DNA from: Bicyclus anynana
Lineage: Eukaryota; Arthropoda; Insecta; Lepidoptera; Nymphalidae
NCBI RefSeq assembly: GCF_947172395.1
Contig: NC_069083.1
Location: 7,534,501 to 7,598,500, forward strand
Direction of reading: 5' to 3'
Length of the DNA: 64,000 nt
The number at the start of each line of letters is the position of its first letter. Positions within the stretch are counted from its first letter, which is position 1. The notes beneath the pieces were generated by a model that was not told the origin of the DNA, did not search any database, and saw only the letters and a list, made by a program, of their open reading frames with translations. Of the stretch, positions 19,980 to 32,691 are shown piece after piece. The position numbers and the translations under genes were made by a program.

Positions 19980-20646
19980 GTATGTATGTTCACTATGTAT
20001 TTTTAATTTTTTTTTAATTTTTTCGAAAGTTTTAAATTAAGAAACAAAATAAAAGGAATTGAAATTACAATTAATAGTATTATTACTAAAATTATCATAG
20101 AATAAAATTCTTGCTTCTTCGTTTAAGCAATTTTAATGGTTCTTTATTAATTGTTAATTAAAACCTCCAATTTCGGTTAAATATGAGTATAAAAGTATAA
20201 AAGTAGAGTCAGTGGCACTTAAAAATTTGATAAATATGTCTTAAAAGAGTAGAGTCAGTGGGCTTTGAAATTTGATATACATCTTTGGCAATACAAATTA
20301 AATTTATAAATAGTTATTTATGTTATTATTTTATTTTCTTCTGTAACTTGTGTAAATAAAAATCTGGTTGAGTATGAAGTTGGTATGCATTTAGGACGGA
20401 TTTTAATTATTACCATAATTTTTAAGTAAAGTGATATAAAAATAATTCATTAACGATTCAAAATTAATAATATAAAATCAATTATTTATTTAATTTAATA
20501 TTATAACTATTATTAAAAAAAAAATAAAAAAAAACAATTTGTCTAATCTCGCATATATATATCGCAGCATTTTAACGTCACCATTTTATTTTGTTTATTC
20601 ATTATTTTAATAACAAAGTTAAAAAAAAAGAAAAGTTCAAACTGAC

Positions 20647-20719
20647 CTTAATTAGGAGCGTCACCAGCGCCAGCAGGAGCCTGGTCCTCTTCATAGTCAC
20701 AGTCCAGTCAATCGGCGGC
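20647..20719 (-). CDS. ZP gene start exon (signal peptide)
   Basis: Coding part 20694-20647: ATG with A at -3, then MKRTRLLLALVTLLIK, a hydrophobic signal sequence. The donor AAG|GTCAGT at 20647/20646 is phase 0 and joins the phase-0 start of the exon at 9985, so residue 17 is the Asp of DATCEPP. A probable acceptor (GTTCCGTTGGTTGCAG, ending at 20720) lies 25 nt before the ATG, implying an upstream untranslated exon. Linking it to the 8285-9985 exon across a 10.7-kb intron is inferred from matching phase, strand and the missing signal peptide there. Confidence 0.75.
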
Positions 20720-20744
20720 CTGCAACCAACGGAACACATAAGCG

Positions 20745-21030
20745 GTCACTAGATGGCGCACGCACGCAACGCAGCGCGGACGCGTGCGCTAGGAACACAC
20801 GCACGCTACGTGCATAGTTGGCTGGCGGCGGCTTCTGAGACTGTGCGCGCTATCAGTCCCCCCTTCCCCCCTCTAGCGCGCTATCAACCTCCCCCCATCT
20901 CCCCCCCTAGTGCGCGGGGTGACCCAATGACCGAGTGCAACGTGCGCCGGAACTGCACCGGCTTACATCTTTCACTGATGCGCTCCCGTTGCGATGGAGC
21001 GGAAACCGCGCGTGGCCTTCGTTAAGGTGC
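20745..21030. promoter_or_regulatory. GC-rich block upstream of the ZP start exon
   Basis: CG-rich sequence with C-runs and several GCGC motifs in an AT-rich setting. It may be a proximal promoter or enhancer of the ZP gene, used instead of or along with the distal one near 45.6 kb. The open plus-strand frames across it lack a donor, signal peptide or family likeness. Confidence 0.35.
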
Positions 21031-23360
21031 AAGGTCGCTATGTGTTGTATCTATTACTTAAACTGTTTAACTTTCAATCTGTTTTCAATGTTTTTAGTCA
21101 CTTTACTATTTGGTTGTTTGTCTCCGATGGATATTATCCATACACCATTGTGGTTTGAAGGATTCGTTTTTAATTATTGTAGTCAAATATACAAGATTAA
21201 TTGAACTGTGAAATAACTGAACAGTTAAATAAGAGGAGCATTTGTAATGGAATATAGGGTTGTAACTCTCACAGAGCAAAATTAGTTTTGTTATCTATAA
21301 AGTCTATCCGACGTGATTTTTTAAAAAATATAAATTGTTATCAAAATATTTAAATAATTAATAAAACAAATAACAAATTACAAAATGTATATATAATGTA
21401 CATATGACATTTTAGAGTACAAAGGAGTCGAAAGTTCAAAAAACATATCTCCAAAAATTTTTCGTAGGCCCTAGAATCGTAGACCGTAGATATCGTAGCG
21501 CAGCAGTAGTAGCATCCCTAAAAGTTTTATTTTTTACAAAATTATTTTAATCATTTTTTACTTATTTCCTAAAGCGTAGACTTTATCTATACAATTTAAT
21601 TATCAAAATGGTAAACACGATTAGGTTGGTTTTGTTACAAAACTTCAGAATTTATACAAAAAAAAATTTAGGAAATTATACTAGTTTGTTGTTGATATAT
21701 AATTTGTATGCATAAACAACAAATACCAAATAAATAAACAACCACAAAGACATAAGCTATTTATATAATTATATTAAGCTTTGGCTAAAGTCAGCTTACG
21801 TTTTCGTGACGCTAGACGAGGCAATTATTTTTTTGCCATCGATCAATCCAACCGAAACTAGGCTAGCTGCAAGAAAGTAGACCCTCGGGCATTTTCTATT
21901 TTCATATAATCTGTGGGAGATATTATAATAATGGCTCGACAGGTGCGGGCGACTTCAATTAAGCGCCAGCCCTCCGAATGTAGGGCGATATTCGCGCGAT
22001 TGATATCAAACCGCAAATAAATTCTGTAAGACTTGATTCGCATACATTGTTCTTTTTGTCATTTATTTTATAAAACAAACAGTTTTACCTTAATAAATTT
22101 AATATATTGTATAAAAATCTCGTGTTATGGTGTACGTGATATGAAACGACTCAAACAATTTTAATGACATTTTTTGTGTATGTTTAGAATATATCACAAT
22201 GAACTCAGTTTAGCAAAGAATATACATCTAAATTTAACAGTATAAAATTGATAACCTTTTTCTTTTTTGAATTGGATAAAAATCTAACCAATGTATTTTA
22301 CAGAACCATCGCAGAAATATATCAAAAAGTGAGACGCCGTTCGCTAAATATTTGTTTCAATAACACGAATAGTTCTATTCAGTTATGTAGAGAGGCAAAC
22401 ATCTAATTAACAATGGGTTATAATAATAGAATCATTTATAATGATCTCGGTAATTGCAATGTCTAGCAGAAATTACGCCCGAGGCGTAAACTGCTCTTGT
22501 CTTCTTTCATTGGAGAGATCACTTTATTATTAAGCACGAGATTGTATTTTTATTTTCGATACAAAGCAGCCGAAATTATCTTTATATCTGAGGTGATTGT
22601 CTACAATTAATATATCTGAGATGTGTAGTTTAAAAATGTAGTATAAAACTACTATCACTGGGTACCTACTAACCAATTCCTTATTTAGATAATTATAGAC
22701 ACATTGTAAGTTTGAATAGTAACAAAACTTCTAGCAAGGGAGCGTTATTTTGTAACTACAAGTCAATGGATAAATAAAGAAGGCGATTAACTGTGTAGCT
22801 TTTCCTTTCAGAATTTGATATTACTATTTAATATACTGACGATCGACAATAACTTACATGAATAGCTATTAAGCGTAGAACATCTACGTTTTCTATAAAT
22901 TTAAGTAATATTAATAGAAAATATTGCTTTATAGTCATCACTACATAGTATAAAACAAAGTCGCTTTCTCTGTCCCTATGTATGCTTAAATCTTGTCTTA
23001 AGTGTTTTATTGTCATTTAAAATACCTTTTTAATATTTGCAAAAATATATTGTATATAGGTTATTATTATTTATGACTACGAAAGAAAATTTGAGAGGAA
23101 GTCAGACTTAGAAACACATAAAGTGACATCACAGATGCATTTAAAAGTATTTCAGTAAAAATAGTGAAGTTTGGAATGCTAGTTATGAACGTGTTTTTTC
23201 GTATAATTGGAGGCTTCATCTTTGCTAAGTCACTTTCGGCAGTGATTACCGACGCGTGAGTGATGTGACTCTTAATTGCCTGGTAACGAGCTGAAACTTT
23301 TACTCATACGTATAATATTTATGTACTATCTTTATCATCATAATATTCATTTAAAATAAA
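21031..23360. other. Non-coding stretch upstream of the ZP start exon
   Basis: Mostly AT-rich. A more complex block at about 21780-22045 (with GCGCCAGCCCTCCGAATGTA and TTGATATCAAACCGC) and another at 23215-23300 could be conserved regulatory sequence. No coding exon is supported. Confidence 0.35.
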
Positions 23361-23555
23361 CTAGCTGACGCCGCGCGGTTTCACCCGCGTGGTTCCCGCT
23401 CTCGAATCGAAGGAATACGGGGATAATATATAGACTATAGCCTTTCTCAATAAATGGGCTATCTAACACTGAAAGAATTTTTCAAATCGGACTAGTAGTT
23501 CCTGAGATTAGCGCGTTCAACAATCTCTTCAGCTTTATAATTATAGATTTATGAT
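23361..23555 (-). mobile_element. Helitron-like element, reversed
   Basis: The left end is A|CTAG followed by CTGACGCCGCGCGG, which on the minus strand is the 3' hairpin plus CTAG. The body has GGAATACGGGGATAATATAT and ATCGGACTAGTAGTTCCTGA. The 5' end near GCTTTATAATTATAG is degenerate. Confidence 0.65.
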
Positions 23556-23802
23556 CTGATTAAATTTAATAATATACATTAAAGATTCGCTTTTCCAGTC
23601 TCAGTTGTGCAAACCAAAGGAGAAATAACCATATGAAATTAATATGATTGTAGGAAGATACAAAATATAATACAAGGAAAGCCGTTTAATAAATTGGTTG
23701 ATAAAAATCACCAATGCATGTAGATAGTTTACAAATATCATAATGTTGCTTTAGTTTTTTTTTTCTCCAAATGTTTTTTTTTCTCTCTCTAATAATTATC
23801 AT

Positions 23803-24157
23803 CATAACACGGAAAAGGTATACTTTTGGATACTTTTGGTCGCAAAAATTAAATCAGAAGAGGGTGAAAGAAGGGTTGAAAGCTTATATGGAAAGTCCTT
23901 CAAGTTATATCTGTAAAAATTGGTATGTGTACTACCAAAAAATACTAGACATTATGTCATTCAAGTTTTTCAAAATTCTACCCCGAAAGGACTAAAAAAA
24001 GGGGTTCAGTTTTTTAGTATAAATCGTTCACGTTTTGAGTGTGATTAGTGGACTATTCATTACATATATAAACATGCAAATATATAAATAGCTGATGAAA
24101 TTGGGATTGAAAGTTTGTATCGATTTCTACGCGGACGAAGTCGCGGGCGTCCGCTAG
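23803..24157 (+). mobile_element. Helitron-like element, variant shared with 43.4-44.0 kb
   Basis: It ends TACGCGGACGAAGTCGCGGG, then CGTCCGCTAG at 24157. The interior (GGATACTTTTGGTCGCAAAA, then AATTGGTATGTGTA) is homologous to 43398-43991, so both are copies of a longer non-autonomous variant. The open frame inside is element sequence. Confidence 0.6.
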
Positions 24158-24457
24158 AGATAAATAATAGTTGTGAATATTGGAATGCATAAAAAATTGT
24201 ACCTGATTCTCAAACATTATTTATAAGCAAGTCGCTAGAAAGTACGCGACGTTCAAATATGTGGGTAGGGCTTAAATACTTTGAGCGTTTGTCAGCATCA
24301 TGATTTCCATTCTCAATTAAGAATGCCTAATCTGTACCTCATCGCTGACATGTGTACTTTGGCTACACCTAATTGTAATGTTATTTTCTTTTTTGGCTTA
24401 CTTCCCATGTAAATAACTTTGATTGTGTAGTATGCACAACTGATGCGTTCGTATAAT

Positions 24458-24870
24458 AATAATAATAATATTTTTTTATTTCAGGTTATACACCCATTTA
24501 AAATACACATATAATATACAAATAATAATTAAATAATAAATTTATAATAAAGTACCTAATAATATAAATATTAATTAATTAGGTATTTACAATGTATTAT
24601 TTCTCTATGAAAGCAAATATTTTTTTCATTTCTTGTTCCTATCGCGATGCACGCTAAGCCAATACTTTAAGATTGGGTTTTCAGAGCACTCGGAGCACTG
24701 AGGATTTCATTACGAGAATTCCGGATACGGGCCCAAAAAGCCGCAATCGCGATCTGACGATCGCAAAATAGTCTTGCATTTTGGCGTCGGCAAACATAGT
24801 GAATAACATGTTCCGTTATGGAACCGCAGTTCTCAGGTTCAATTTCTGATAGCACCTGGTTCGTCATTAT
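24458..24870 (-). mobile_element. Possible LINE-type 3' fragment with a short ORF
   Basis: A minus-strand frame of 66 codons at 24867-24667 (starting MTNQVLSEIEPENCG) is followed on that strand by an AT-rich 3' region ending near an AATAATAAT run. The arrangement resembles a LINE 3' end. I cannot place the peptide in a family. Confidence 0.3.
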
Positions 24871-25149
24871 GCTTAATTTAAAGTAAATACCTATTCTTAA
24901 TTATAGTTTTCAAATTTTACCTAGTTACTGGTTACCGTGAAAATTCTCCTCAACTTGAAGATATTAGATATTTTATGAGATTGGGAGATATACACGTAAT
25001 TGTCACCTTATAAGTATAAAAATCAATGTTATGCTTAACATAATTAAAGATATAAAACAATATTAATTAATATATAAAAATATGATTTAAATAAACCATT
25101 ACTGTGGACTTTGCACCATCTAAAATTCTCATATACATTTAGTTGGTAT

Positions 25150-25350
25150 TTTATTTTAAACTTCTAAGACATCTCCTTAGTGCCCGTTGCCATTGAAATT
25201 CGGGGATAAAATATAGCCTATATTACTCGCTGATAAAGTAGCTTTCCATAAGTGAAAGAATTATTAAAATCGTTTTTAGTGGTTTAGGCGTTATAGAGTA
25301 ACGAACCAACAAATAAACAGACTAATGTTAATTGCATTTATAATACTAGT
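25150..25350 (-). mobile_element. Degenerate Helitron-like copy
   Basis: Family blocks GGGATAAAATATAGCCTAT and GTAGCTTTCCATAAGTGAAAG are present, ending near TATAATACTAGT. Surrounding 24871-25149 and 25351-26039 show nothing else. Confidence 0.5.
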
Positions 25351-26039
25351 TACGATACAAGATTACTTTTCTGTAACTAATAAATGACATTCTCCTACTA
25401 ACTTACTAATATCACACGCTAGAAGATTTCACTAGAATTTGTCATCAGAACATAAAAACAGGAAAATAATCTGGCTCTATTGAAGCGTTGCAAGAATGGC
25501 ATAATTTGCTAACGTGCCTGTGTCTAACGAGTATTGAATTATTCCAAGACAAAGATATGAAGCCATTGAATTTGTTTTGCCAGCTTTCATTTCTAATGAA
25601 AAACAGACTTCACGTCACTTTTATTGTGCACAGCGAGCTGTTCCATGACTGGGATATTTTCACTTAATAGGTCAACGTTCGAAAACATTGGCATAGGTTT
25701 CTCATAACCATATATGGGGCTTGTTCATAATTATCATACCATATTGATAGCAATACAAACATTATTATCAACTAAGAATATAAAATTGAAGGTAATGTTA
25801 CGTATAATTCTAAGATAATTTATACATATTTACAATTTAGATTTTTTCACCTTAATAAAAATTTAAGTCCTCCTAAAAATTATGAAAAATTACTTATTAA
25901 TTCTGACTTCGTTTCTAAAATTTCGAAAAAGAATAAAGAAAATAAAATAGGAGTCGGCTTTGAAAATTACACCATGTAAAAAAATAAAAAAAATGAGATT
26001 AAGCAGTATTTCTTCCACAGAAAACCTAAAATTAGAATG

Positions 26040-26280
26040 TCCATCAATCAATTAGTTACTGGCTACGTGCTTATCCTGAGCATGTAGCCATTAACTTTGT
26101 CTCGATTTGTGTGGCGTTGTGGTGTCTCGAAGACCTTATGGAAGGCTTCCTTTCTTTTAGAGCAAATTGGTTTGTGTCCTATGGTGGGCCATTAAATATG
26201 GGCTCACGTTGATGGTCACTACTTATCACCATAACTGGCTTAGTTTACTTGAAATAAATAAATTTTGACTTTGACTTTCA
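26040..26280 (+). repeat. Probable dispersed repeat with TTTGACTTTGACTTTC tail
   Basis: The block is more GC-rich than its flanks and ends in AAATAAATAAATTTTGACTT, a tail style seen in insect SINE/LINE elements. No second copy is in the window. Confidence 0.3.
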
Positions 26281-26652
26281 TGACATACGAGTATCTAGGA
26301 TACTTATAATATGAACGTCCATCTCTTGTCGATCATAATAATTATTTTCCATCTTTATTAGGTTAGAAACTCAAAAAGCGATTAAAATACTTTCACGCGT
26401 CTGTTGAATGTCAGTGATTTATTTTAATTTTAAGCTGAATTAATTTAATTCCGTCAATATTTGGTTTAAAAACCAATAAAATCTATAAATTACTAATGAT
26501 ATAAAATCACGATATTTGCAAACGCCTTATCTACTAATTGTCTATACTAATAGTATGAACAGATACGATTTGATTTATTTCGTTTTTGTCACGATTTCAT
26601 TCAAAAACTACTCTAATGATTTTATTTTTTTTTTTTATTATTTAATAATTTT

Positions 26653-26901
26653 AAAAAAAATCTATTAAAAAGATATACATTTACTGAGTAAAAATGGCTA
26701 TTTTTCCCATATTCCACGGGAACATGAACTACGCGACTGAAACCGCGATGCGTCTGCTAGTACTTTTTTTGTCATCATAAAATAAGAAAAAAAGATCTAT
26801 TAAAAAGATATACCTTTACCGTGTAAAAATGGCTATTTTCCCCATATTTCACGGGAACATGCACTACGCGAGTGAAACCGCGATGCGTCTGCTAGTATTG
26901 T
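26653..26901 (+). repeat. Tandem duplication of a Helitron-like 3' end
   Basis: Two units of about 136 bp (26653-26788 and 26789-26901) each contain TCTATTAAAAAGATATAC, a CACGGGAACATG block and GATGCGTCTGCTAGTA. Each carries its own CTAG end, so an element end plus flank was duplicated in tandem. Confidence 0.7.
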
Positions 26902-29576
26902 ATGTATTAAATATATCTAAATAATGTTCATTCTATGTTTATGAAAACAAATATCTTATTTCGATTGTCAATGCGGTACCTAATTACCGCTTTTCGAGTT
27001 AATCCGTTGGCAGCTGCCACTTTTTGTACTAAAAGTGCAAATTTACTTTCCGATCACGTATTTGCGGGTGTTAAAACTATATTGACCTAGTAGTCGATTT
27101 TAAATAAAACAAAATATTTTAAGAATGTCTGTGTTTTGGTAGGCTTTTATAAATTCCTATTTTCCATTGTCTAAGTATTTTTCATCAGAGATTGTTTACA
27201 TTGGTTTTAAAGACATTGTCACAATAAGCTGAATTTTATTTAATCAAAGATATTAGATTAAATTTGTTGTATTTTTTCAGATATATCTTACGTTTGTTTG
27301 TTAATAAGTAGATGTTAATTGTTTCTTTTTTTTTTACTTGCGGGAAAATAATTACAATTATTTTTTACGATAAAATAATAACAAAATTGACATGAGTGAT
27401 TCGATAATTTTGAAAATGAATAAGTTTGTTGCTGCTGTATTACCAAACTGAACTTTAAAACTATGCAGAGGCGTTACACCTGCACGAATCTGGAATTAGT
27501 ATCGATCAATTATATGATTCGACAAGGAGTACTCGCATCGACGTCGGTCTCAAGGTTACGCCTTACGACACAAAATACTTTCTCCGCTGCGAAGTTCGTT
27601 GCTCTCCGAATTTTGCATCAATGGTAAACTGCCTAAGCTTGCAAACGAAAATTTTTTTGGAACACGCAAAATTAAACCCAAAAAAATCGAGCAATAGAGC
27701 CCAATACGAATACATCGCGGCTTTAGTGCTCGTTGAGGTTTACGTTCAATGCCCATGTTAATGGCACTGAGAAACGTAACGTGGCCCACTTTCTCTTTTA
27801 AGCACACGTAGTCTTTCTCTCGCAAGCAAACTCTAGACTTGGTAGAGCGAGATGACTGTATGTTTGATAGTCTCTCCGGTGGCCGGGCTCGCTTTCTTCG
27901 CCGCACTTGGCATTAGAAGCGCAAACGTAAAGTCCGGTTACTTTCGTTGGTATGACACAGTAGGTTCTGCGAGCTTACTATCTGTATTTACTACTTGCGC
28001 CCACGCACCTATACATTTGGCAGACAGTCAATCGTTGCATAAGTGACTGATTTGTAGGTATGATAGCGCTTTCTATTACTTAATTATTCAATAAGCAATT
28101 TGCATACTATAGCATAACATTGCCGAATAGAGCAGACTTTCCTTATACATATGAGTTCACTGTCCATCAAATCAGGCATGCAAATTATTACTTAACAATA
28201 TTAATGCTTCAATTTAATGTATGAATAATTATCAATTATTCATACATGAAATTTTGATTATTATCAAATTATTTTAAGGCAACTGAGACACAAACTAAAT
28301 GTCAATGTATCTAAGTAAATTAGTTTTCTTATGTAAAATAAAAATTATTTTATTTTTTGCCTAACTCTCATATATGACATGTATGATACGACATATTGAT
28401 ATAATAAATATCGTGATAATATTAGCGCACTGAAACTAAGCAATTTCACATTTAAGTACAAAGTCTCTAAGAATTCTAAATTCAACGGATCAATAAATTG
28501 GATCAATCTCTTAAAGTCAACCAAGTATTAATCCACTCCAAATATTTGTTACTATCAGATTCGATCTAAGCCAAGTCTTGTTATCTATAAAAATGATCAG
28601 GGGCAGTATACTGCTTTACACTTTCGCGTGTCAAAGTAAATTACTGTAGCCTATATGCGTTCATTTAAATTGGAAATCTCTGATATGGAACATAGTAAAA
28701 GGCAGTGCTTATAAATAAGCTGCACTTGTCAATAGTCGCGGGCTCAGACTAATTAGATAAAGACCTGCCTCGCAAGACATTATTTTTCTGTCAAAGCATA
28801 TGATCAACGATCTTATGCGATTATAAACACTGTCTCTATAGAATCGATGTTTCATGGTTTACAATCGTGGCCGTCGGATAAAAACCTCCGTAAAAATACC
28901 TTTTTGTGTAGTTAAATGGTGTAAAAAACGAACAAAAACTGCTAATTTAGTATAAGATATGTATGAAATCTAAGCTCGTTTTCCTTAAAAAACGGTAGAA
29001 AATTTTGTTCGTGAATTTGGGTGCGATACTAGTCCATATGTATTTAGTCTGAGGTCGCGGGTAATTGAATAGCTGCACAGTAGCACTTGCTAATGTCAAA
29101 TATGTTAAACCTATAAAGAGCAGTTTCCGTAGTTCTAGGAAATTGACCTGGTTTCCCCGCCATTTGCATAACCTGTTCGCTAAACGTAGCCTATATGTTA
29201 ATAGTGTCAAAACAAATTAAGTTAAACGGTTATACTTATAGATCAATTTGCATTTTCATTTCAATATCAATGATATATATATAAACATATAGATTTAAAT
29301 ATTTTTATTTGATTGTTATGGTTTAATCAAATAAAGATGTGAAGTGTTTTAAATGATTTTCAAATGTATATAGGTTTTTAATGTTTGATTAATCAAGAAA
29401 TGAATTTTAAATCTATAAAAAAGATAAGTAATATATCTTTTGTATACAAGACGACATAAATAAATTTGAAATAATGAATTTTTCCTGCCGGTTCTTCTTT
29501 ATAGAATCTGCTTTTTTTGGCGGTAGAGTCACTTTTACTAACTAACATCACATTTCAAAAGTACTTGTAAGTAGCT
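26902..29576. other. Non-coding stretch
   Basis: AT-rich. A GC-richer block at 27480-28050 has an open minus-strand frame of 116 codons (27906-27556), but that frame lacks an ATG start, splice sites and any family likeness. A 20-bp inverted repeat lies at 28211-28253. No gene is supported. Confidence 0.4.
28211..28253. repeat. 43-nt palindromic hairpin
   Basis: Arms 28211-28230 and 28234-28253 are inverted with one mismatch, around a 3-nt loop. The inner 14 bp (ATGTATGAATAATT) are exact. Confidence 0.8.
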
Positions 29577-29926
29577 TACTTGAAACAATCATCATTATCA
29601 GCCCATATTCGGCTCACTGCAGAGCTCGAGTTTCCTTTAAAAATGAGAGGTGATAGGCCAAATAGTCCACCACGCTGGCCAAATGCGGATTTGCAGACAC
29701 GCACAGAATTAAGAAAATTCTTAGGTGTGCAGGTTTTCTCACGATGTTTTTCCTTCACTGTTTGAGACACTTGATATTTAATTTCTTAAATTAAAATGCA
29801 CACAACTGAAAAGTTGGAGGTGCCATGCCCCGGACCGGATTTCAACCTACATCCTCTGGAATCAAAGGCGGAGGTCATATTATATCCACTGGGCTATCAG
29901 CCTATCACGGTTCTACTTGAAACAAT
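29577..29926 (-). mobile_element. Full-length SINE family A, reversed, 13-bp TSD
   Basis: The body 29590-29913 reads on the minus strand from GTGATAGGCTGATAGCCCAG to a GATGATTG tail. TACTTGAAACAAT flanks it at 29577-29589 and 29914-29926. Confidence 0.92.
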
Positions 29927-30325
29927 AATATGATTGTATATCTATAATACATGAAACCTACATAGTACTATTCACAATCAGCGGAAGAGCTGCATTTTCC
30001 CCTCCTAATATATTTCGCACCATTCCCGATCAGCCGGAACTTCCGAGCGGAGAAAACTCGCTACCTCACTGCGCATTTCGCGACATCCGACGCCTGAGTA
30101 TCGGATTACAACTGGAAGGAGATACCGCTCGTCACTAACTATAGAAACTACGTTACTATTTATATCACTTCGGATGTGATTAGTGAACCAGACATCCTTT
30201 GATCGGAAAGCATCTACATGCTTGCAATTAGCAATTTCACATGATCATAAAAAGTGTAGTGCAATAGTGTAAAGAAAGTTTACATCGATGACATAGCAAA
30301 ATATTGAAAAGAAATCTTAGACATG
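29927..30325. other. Intergenic or intronic, nothing definite
   Basis: A GC-richer block at about 29985-30140 (with CAGCCGGAACTTCCGAGCGG) could be regulatory or an old repeat. No coding evidence. Confidence 0.35.
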
Positions 30326-30520
30326 ACTAATATTATAAAGCTGAAGAGTTTGTCTTTTTGTTTGATTGAACGCGCTAATCTCAGGAACTACTGGTCCGAT
30401 ATGTAAAATTCATTTAGTGTTAGATAGCCCATTTATTGAGGAAGGCTATAGGCTATATATAATCACCATATTCTTACGAGAACGGGAACCACGCGGGTGA
30501 GACAGCGCGGCATCAGCTAG
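30326..30520 (+). mobile_element. Helitron-like element
   Basis: It runs from GACTAATATTATAAAGCTG to GACAGCGCGGCATCAGCTAG, followed by T. The interior holds the family block TAGATAGCCCATTTATTGAG. Confidence 0.65.
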
Positions 30521-31953
30521 TTTAATATATTTCTAAATTCGCGGTAGAAGCAAGCGCTTAAAATTTACTCTTATCTATATTATGTAATTCATAAAAAGGA
30601 ATGAATGAATGATTGTTTTTTTATTTAGTTTATCTAATGGCAAGCTGCAAGCTAATAGAAGTATACTGTTATTTTCGAGGAGCCATATTGTCATTGCAAA
30701 GCCTTAACTTCTATGTCTAACTTTTTCCAAAACCACCCACTGGGTAAATAGTTGTTCTCAACGCTTAACATATACTTGCTTTTTACCATTTTTAGCTAAT
30801 TATATGTCGCATACTTTAAAGGTTTCAATAAGATATAAACTTGGGACCTCTTAATCTTTTGTCACTACTATTTATTACTCAAGACGTTGAAACATTTTTT
30901 TTCTTTCTTCGTACACTATTATTGTAGAAGATTGTAATATATTTTTTATTCCCTTTTTTGGTACGCTTACCGACGTAGACTGTAACAAAAGGTGTAATCA
31001 CAATTATACGCACGGACATGGAATATCGTCGACAGAATGGGGTCAGACCAGGCGCCTCCGGAGAAGAGAAAGTCTGAAATGTCTCAAGGACGAGGGGAAC
31101 CGGCGGAGTGCGACGTTCGGTTGCGCAATATCGTGAGATAATGACGCGCAGCCCTCCGAACAATGGTGTTGCCATCACAATGCGGATACCGATTTAAGGA
31201 TGATGAGCTCACCGAGCTACTTTTTTTGTAGCCGAATAGGCAACGCTTTCACTCGTCATTCTATTGCATCATTTTGATAGTTATTCGATAATAAGTGTAG
31301 GTGGGCTTACCTTATCTGTTTTAGAAGGCTACTTTAGTGATTATACTTGTATAGTATCTTTGGTGTTATACTTTTGAACAAATCATATTCGTTTCTTTTG
31401 TGTAACTTTCTATGAAAGCATTTTTGATAAGTCAAGTCTGTTAACGAGTAGTTAGTAGTTCTATCACCATCTTGGAAAGCAGATTCAACCAAGAAGCGAC
31501 AGCAATAAAATAGCAGTTGTTCTTTACTATGATCAAAATATCTGATTGTCAAATATTATTAAATATCGTTGTAGTTTACATTTTTGGATTATCTGCAAAA
31601 AAATAAATGCCTATTTTTGCATGTTTTATATTTTTAGCATGTTAAATAAAGAATAAAAAAACAGAAATAAATAAATTTGATGAAATATATTATGAATTAT
31701 ATGCTTTTAGTTCTCCAAACAAAAGACTTCAACGCGAGCAGAGCTGTATAATATAGCAAATAGTTGAGGTACTTTTAACTATAATACAACAGTATTGCTT
31801 ATGCACAACAGAATGGTTTTTGAATGTTTGTAAGTCTGAAAGTTCTTTTTGATCAGGTTTTAAGATTCTCAACTCGATTTATTTTTTAAATAATCACAAT
31901 TTTTATTATCAATTTAATCAGGAAGTTGTCTTCATATATCTATTTGTAGTTCA

Positions 31954-31957
<4 letters not shown>
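30521..31957. other. Non-coding stretch
   Basis: Only 30960-31200 departs from AT-rich background. It carries open frames on both strands (plus: up to CNHNYTHGHGISSTEWGQ; minus: 99 codons) but no strong splice sites or family likeness, so I do not call a gene. Confidence 0.35.

Positions 31958-31995
<38 letters not shown>
31958..31995. repeat. (AT)n microsatellite
   Basis: About 19 tandem AT units. Confidence 0.95.
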
Positions 31996-31996
<1 letters not shown>

Positions 31997-32691
31997 TTCA
32001 TTTATATTTCTACATAATTTATTATTGATGCTTAAGTGATTTTTGTCATTTTATTTAAAATAAGCTTATATTTGAAGTTGATTTACTCGATAATGATTAC
32101 TAAGGGTGCAGTTTATACGAATGTTTATAAAATACGCGGAACAATGGTGAAACTGGTCGCAATGCGCGAGATCCTTCAGAGCACTTTCACTCGCACGCAT
32201 GGCCTCCAGATTGTTACGTAACTCCTCACTTGCACTTAGGTAATTACTGACGGAGAAAGTCGAATATTTTGGCAAAGAAATGATCAAGCGAACATGAAAT
32301 ATAGCAGCTGTTTCCGCATATTAACGAACGTTGCGCAATTCAATTTTATTTATGTGTCTTCTCTTTTTAGTTGTACGGTGAGAAAAAAGACGACACGCTA
32401 ATAAATCAGCCACGGTTGTCATTAGAAGCGTTGAGTAGGCGATTTTACCCAGCGAAACGTTGTAGTGATATGGTATATTTTATATGATAGTTCATTTAGT
32501 ATTTCCGTAGAAAGTACTTACAAATCAATATCAAAGAGTTAATTTAGAAATTTTTAGTTAGTTTAATTACCTACGAGTACATGTACAGGTAGGTAATTAA
32601 ACCAATTTTAGACGACAAAAAAAGGAGTTATCCACTCCTTAAATGTATGTAAAAAATTACATTACACAGTATCTATTAAATAGTAGAGCCT

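Noticed and set aside
27556..27906. 116-codon minus-strand open frame
   Set aside because: It starts with GTG after an in-frame TAA, has no ATG at its head, no splice sites and no family likeness.
30879..31200. Open frames on both strands in a GC-richer block
   Set aside because: No strong splice sites, start context or recognisable motif; neither strand is clearly better.
31958..31995. (AT)n run as a replication origin or matrix attachment site
   Set aside because: A simple dinucleotide repeat in an AT-rich genome gives no specific support.
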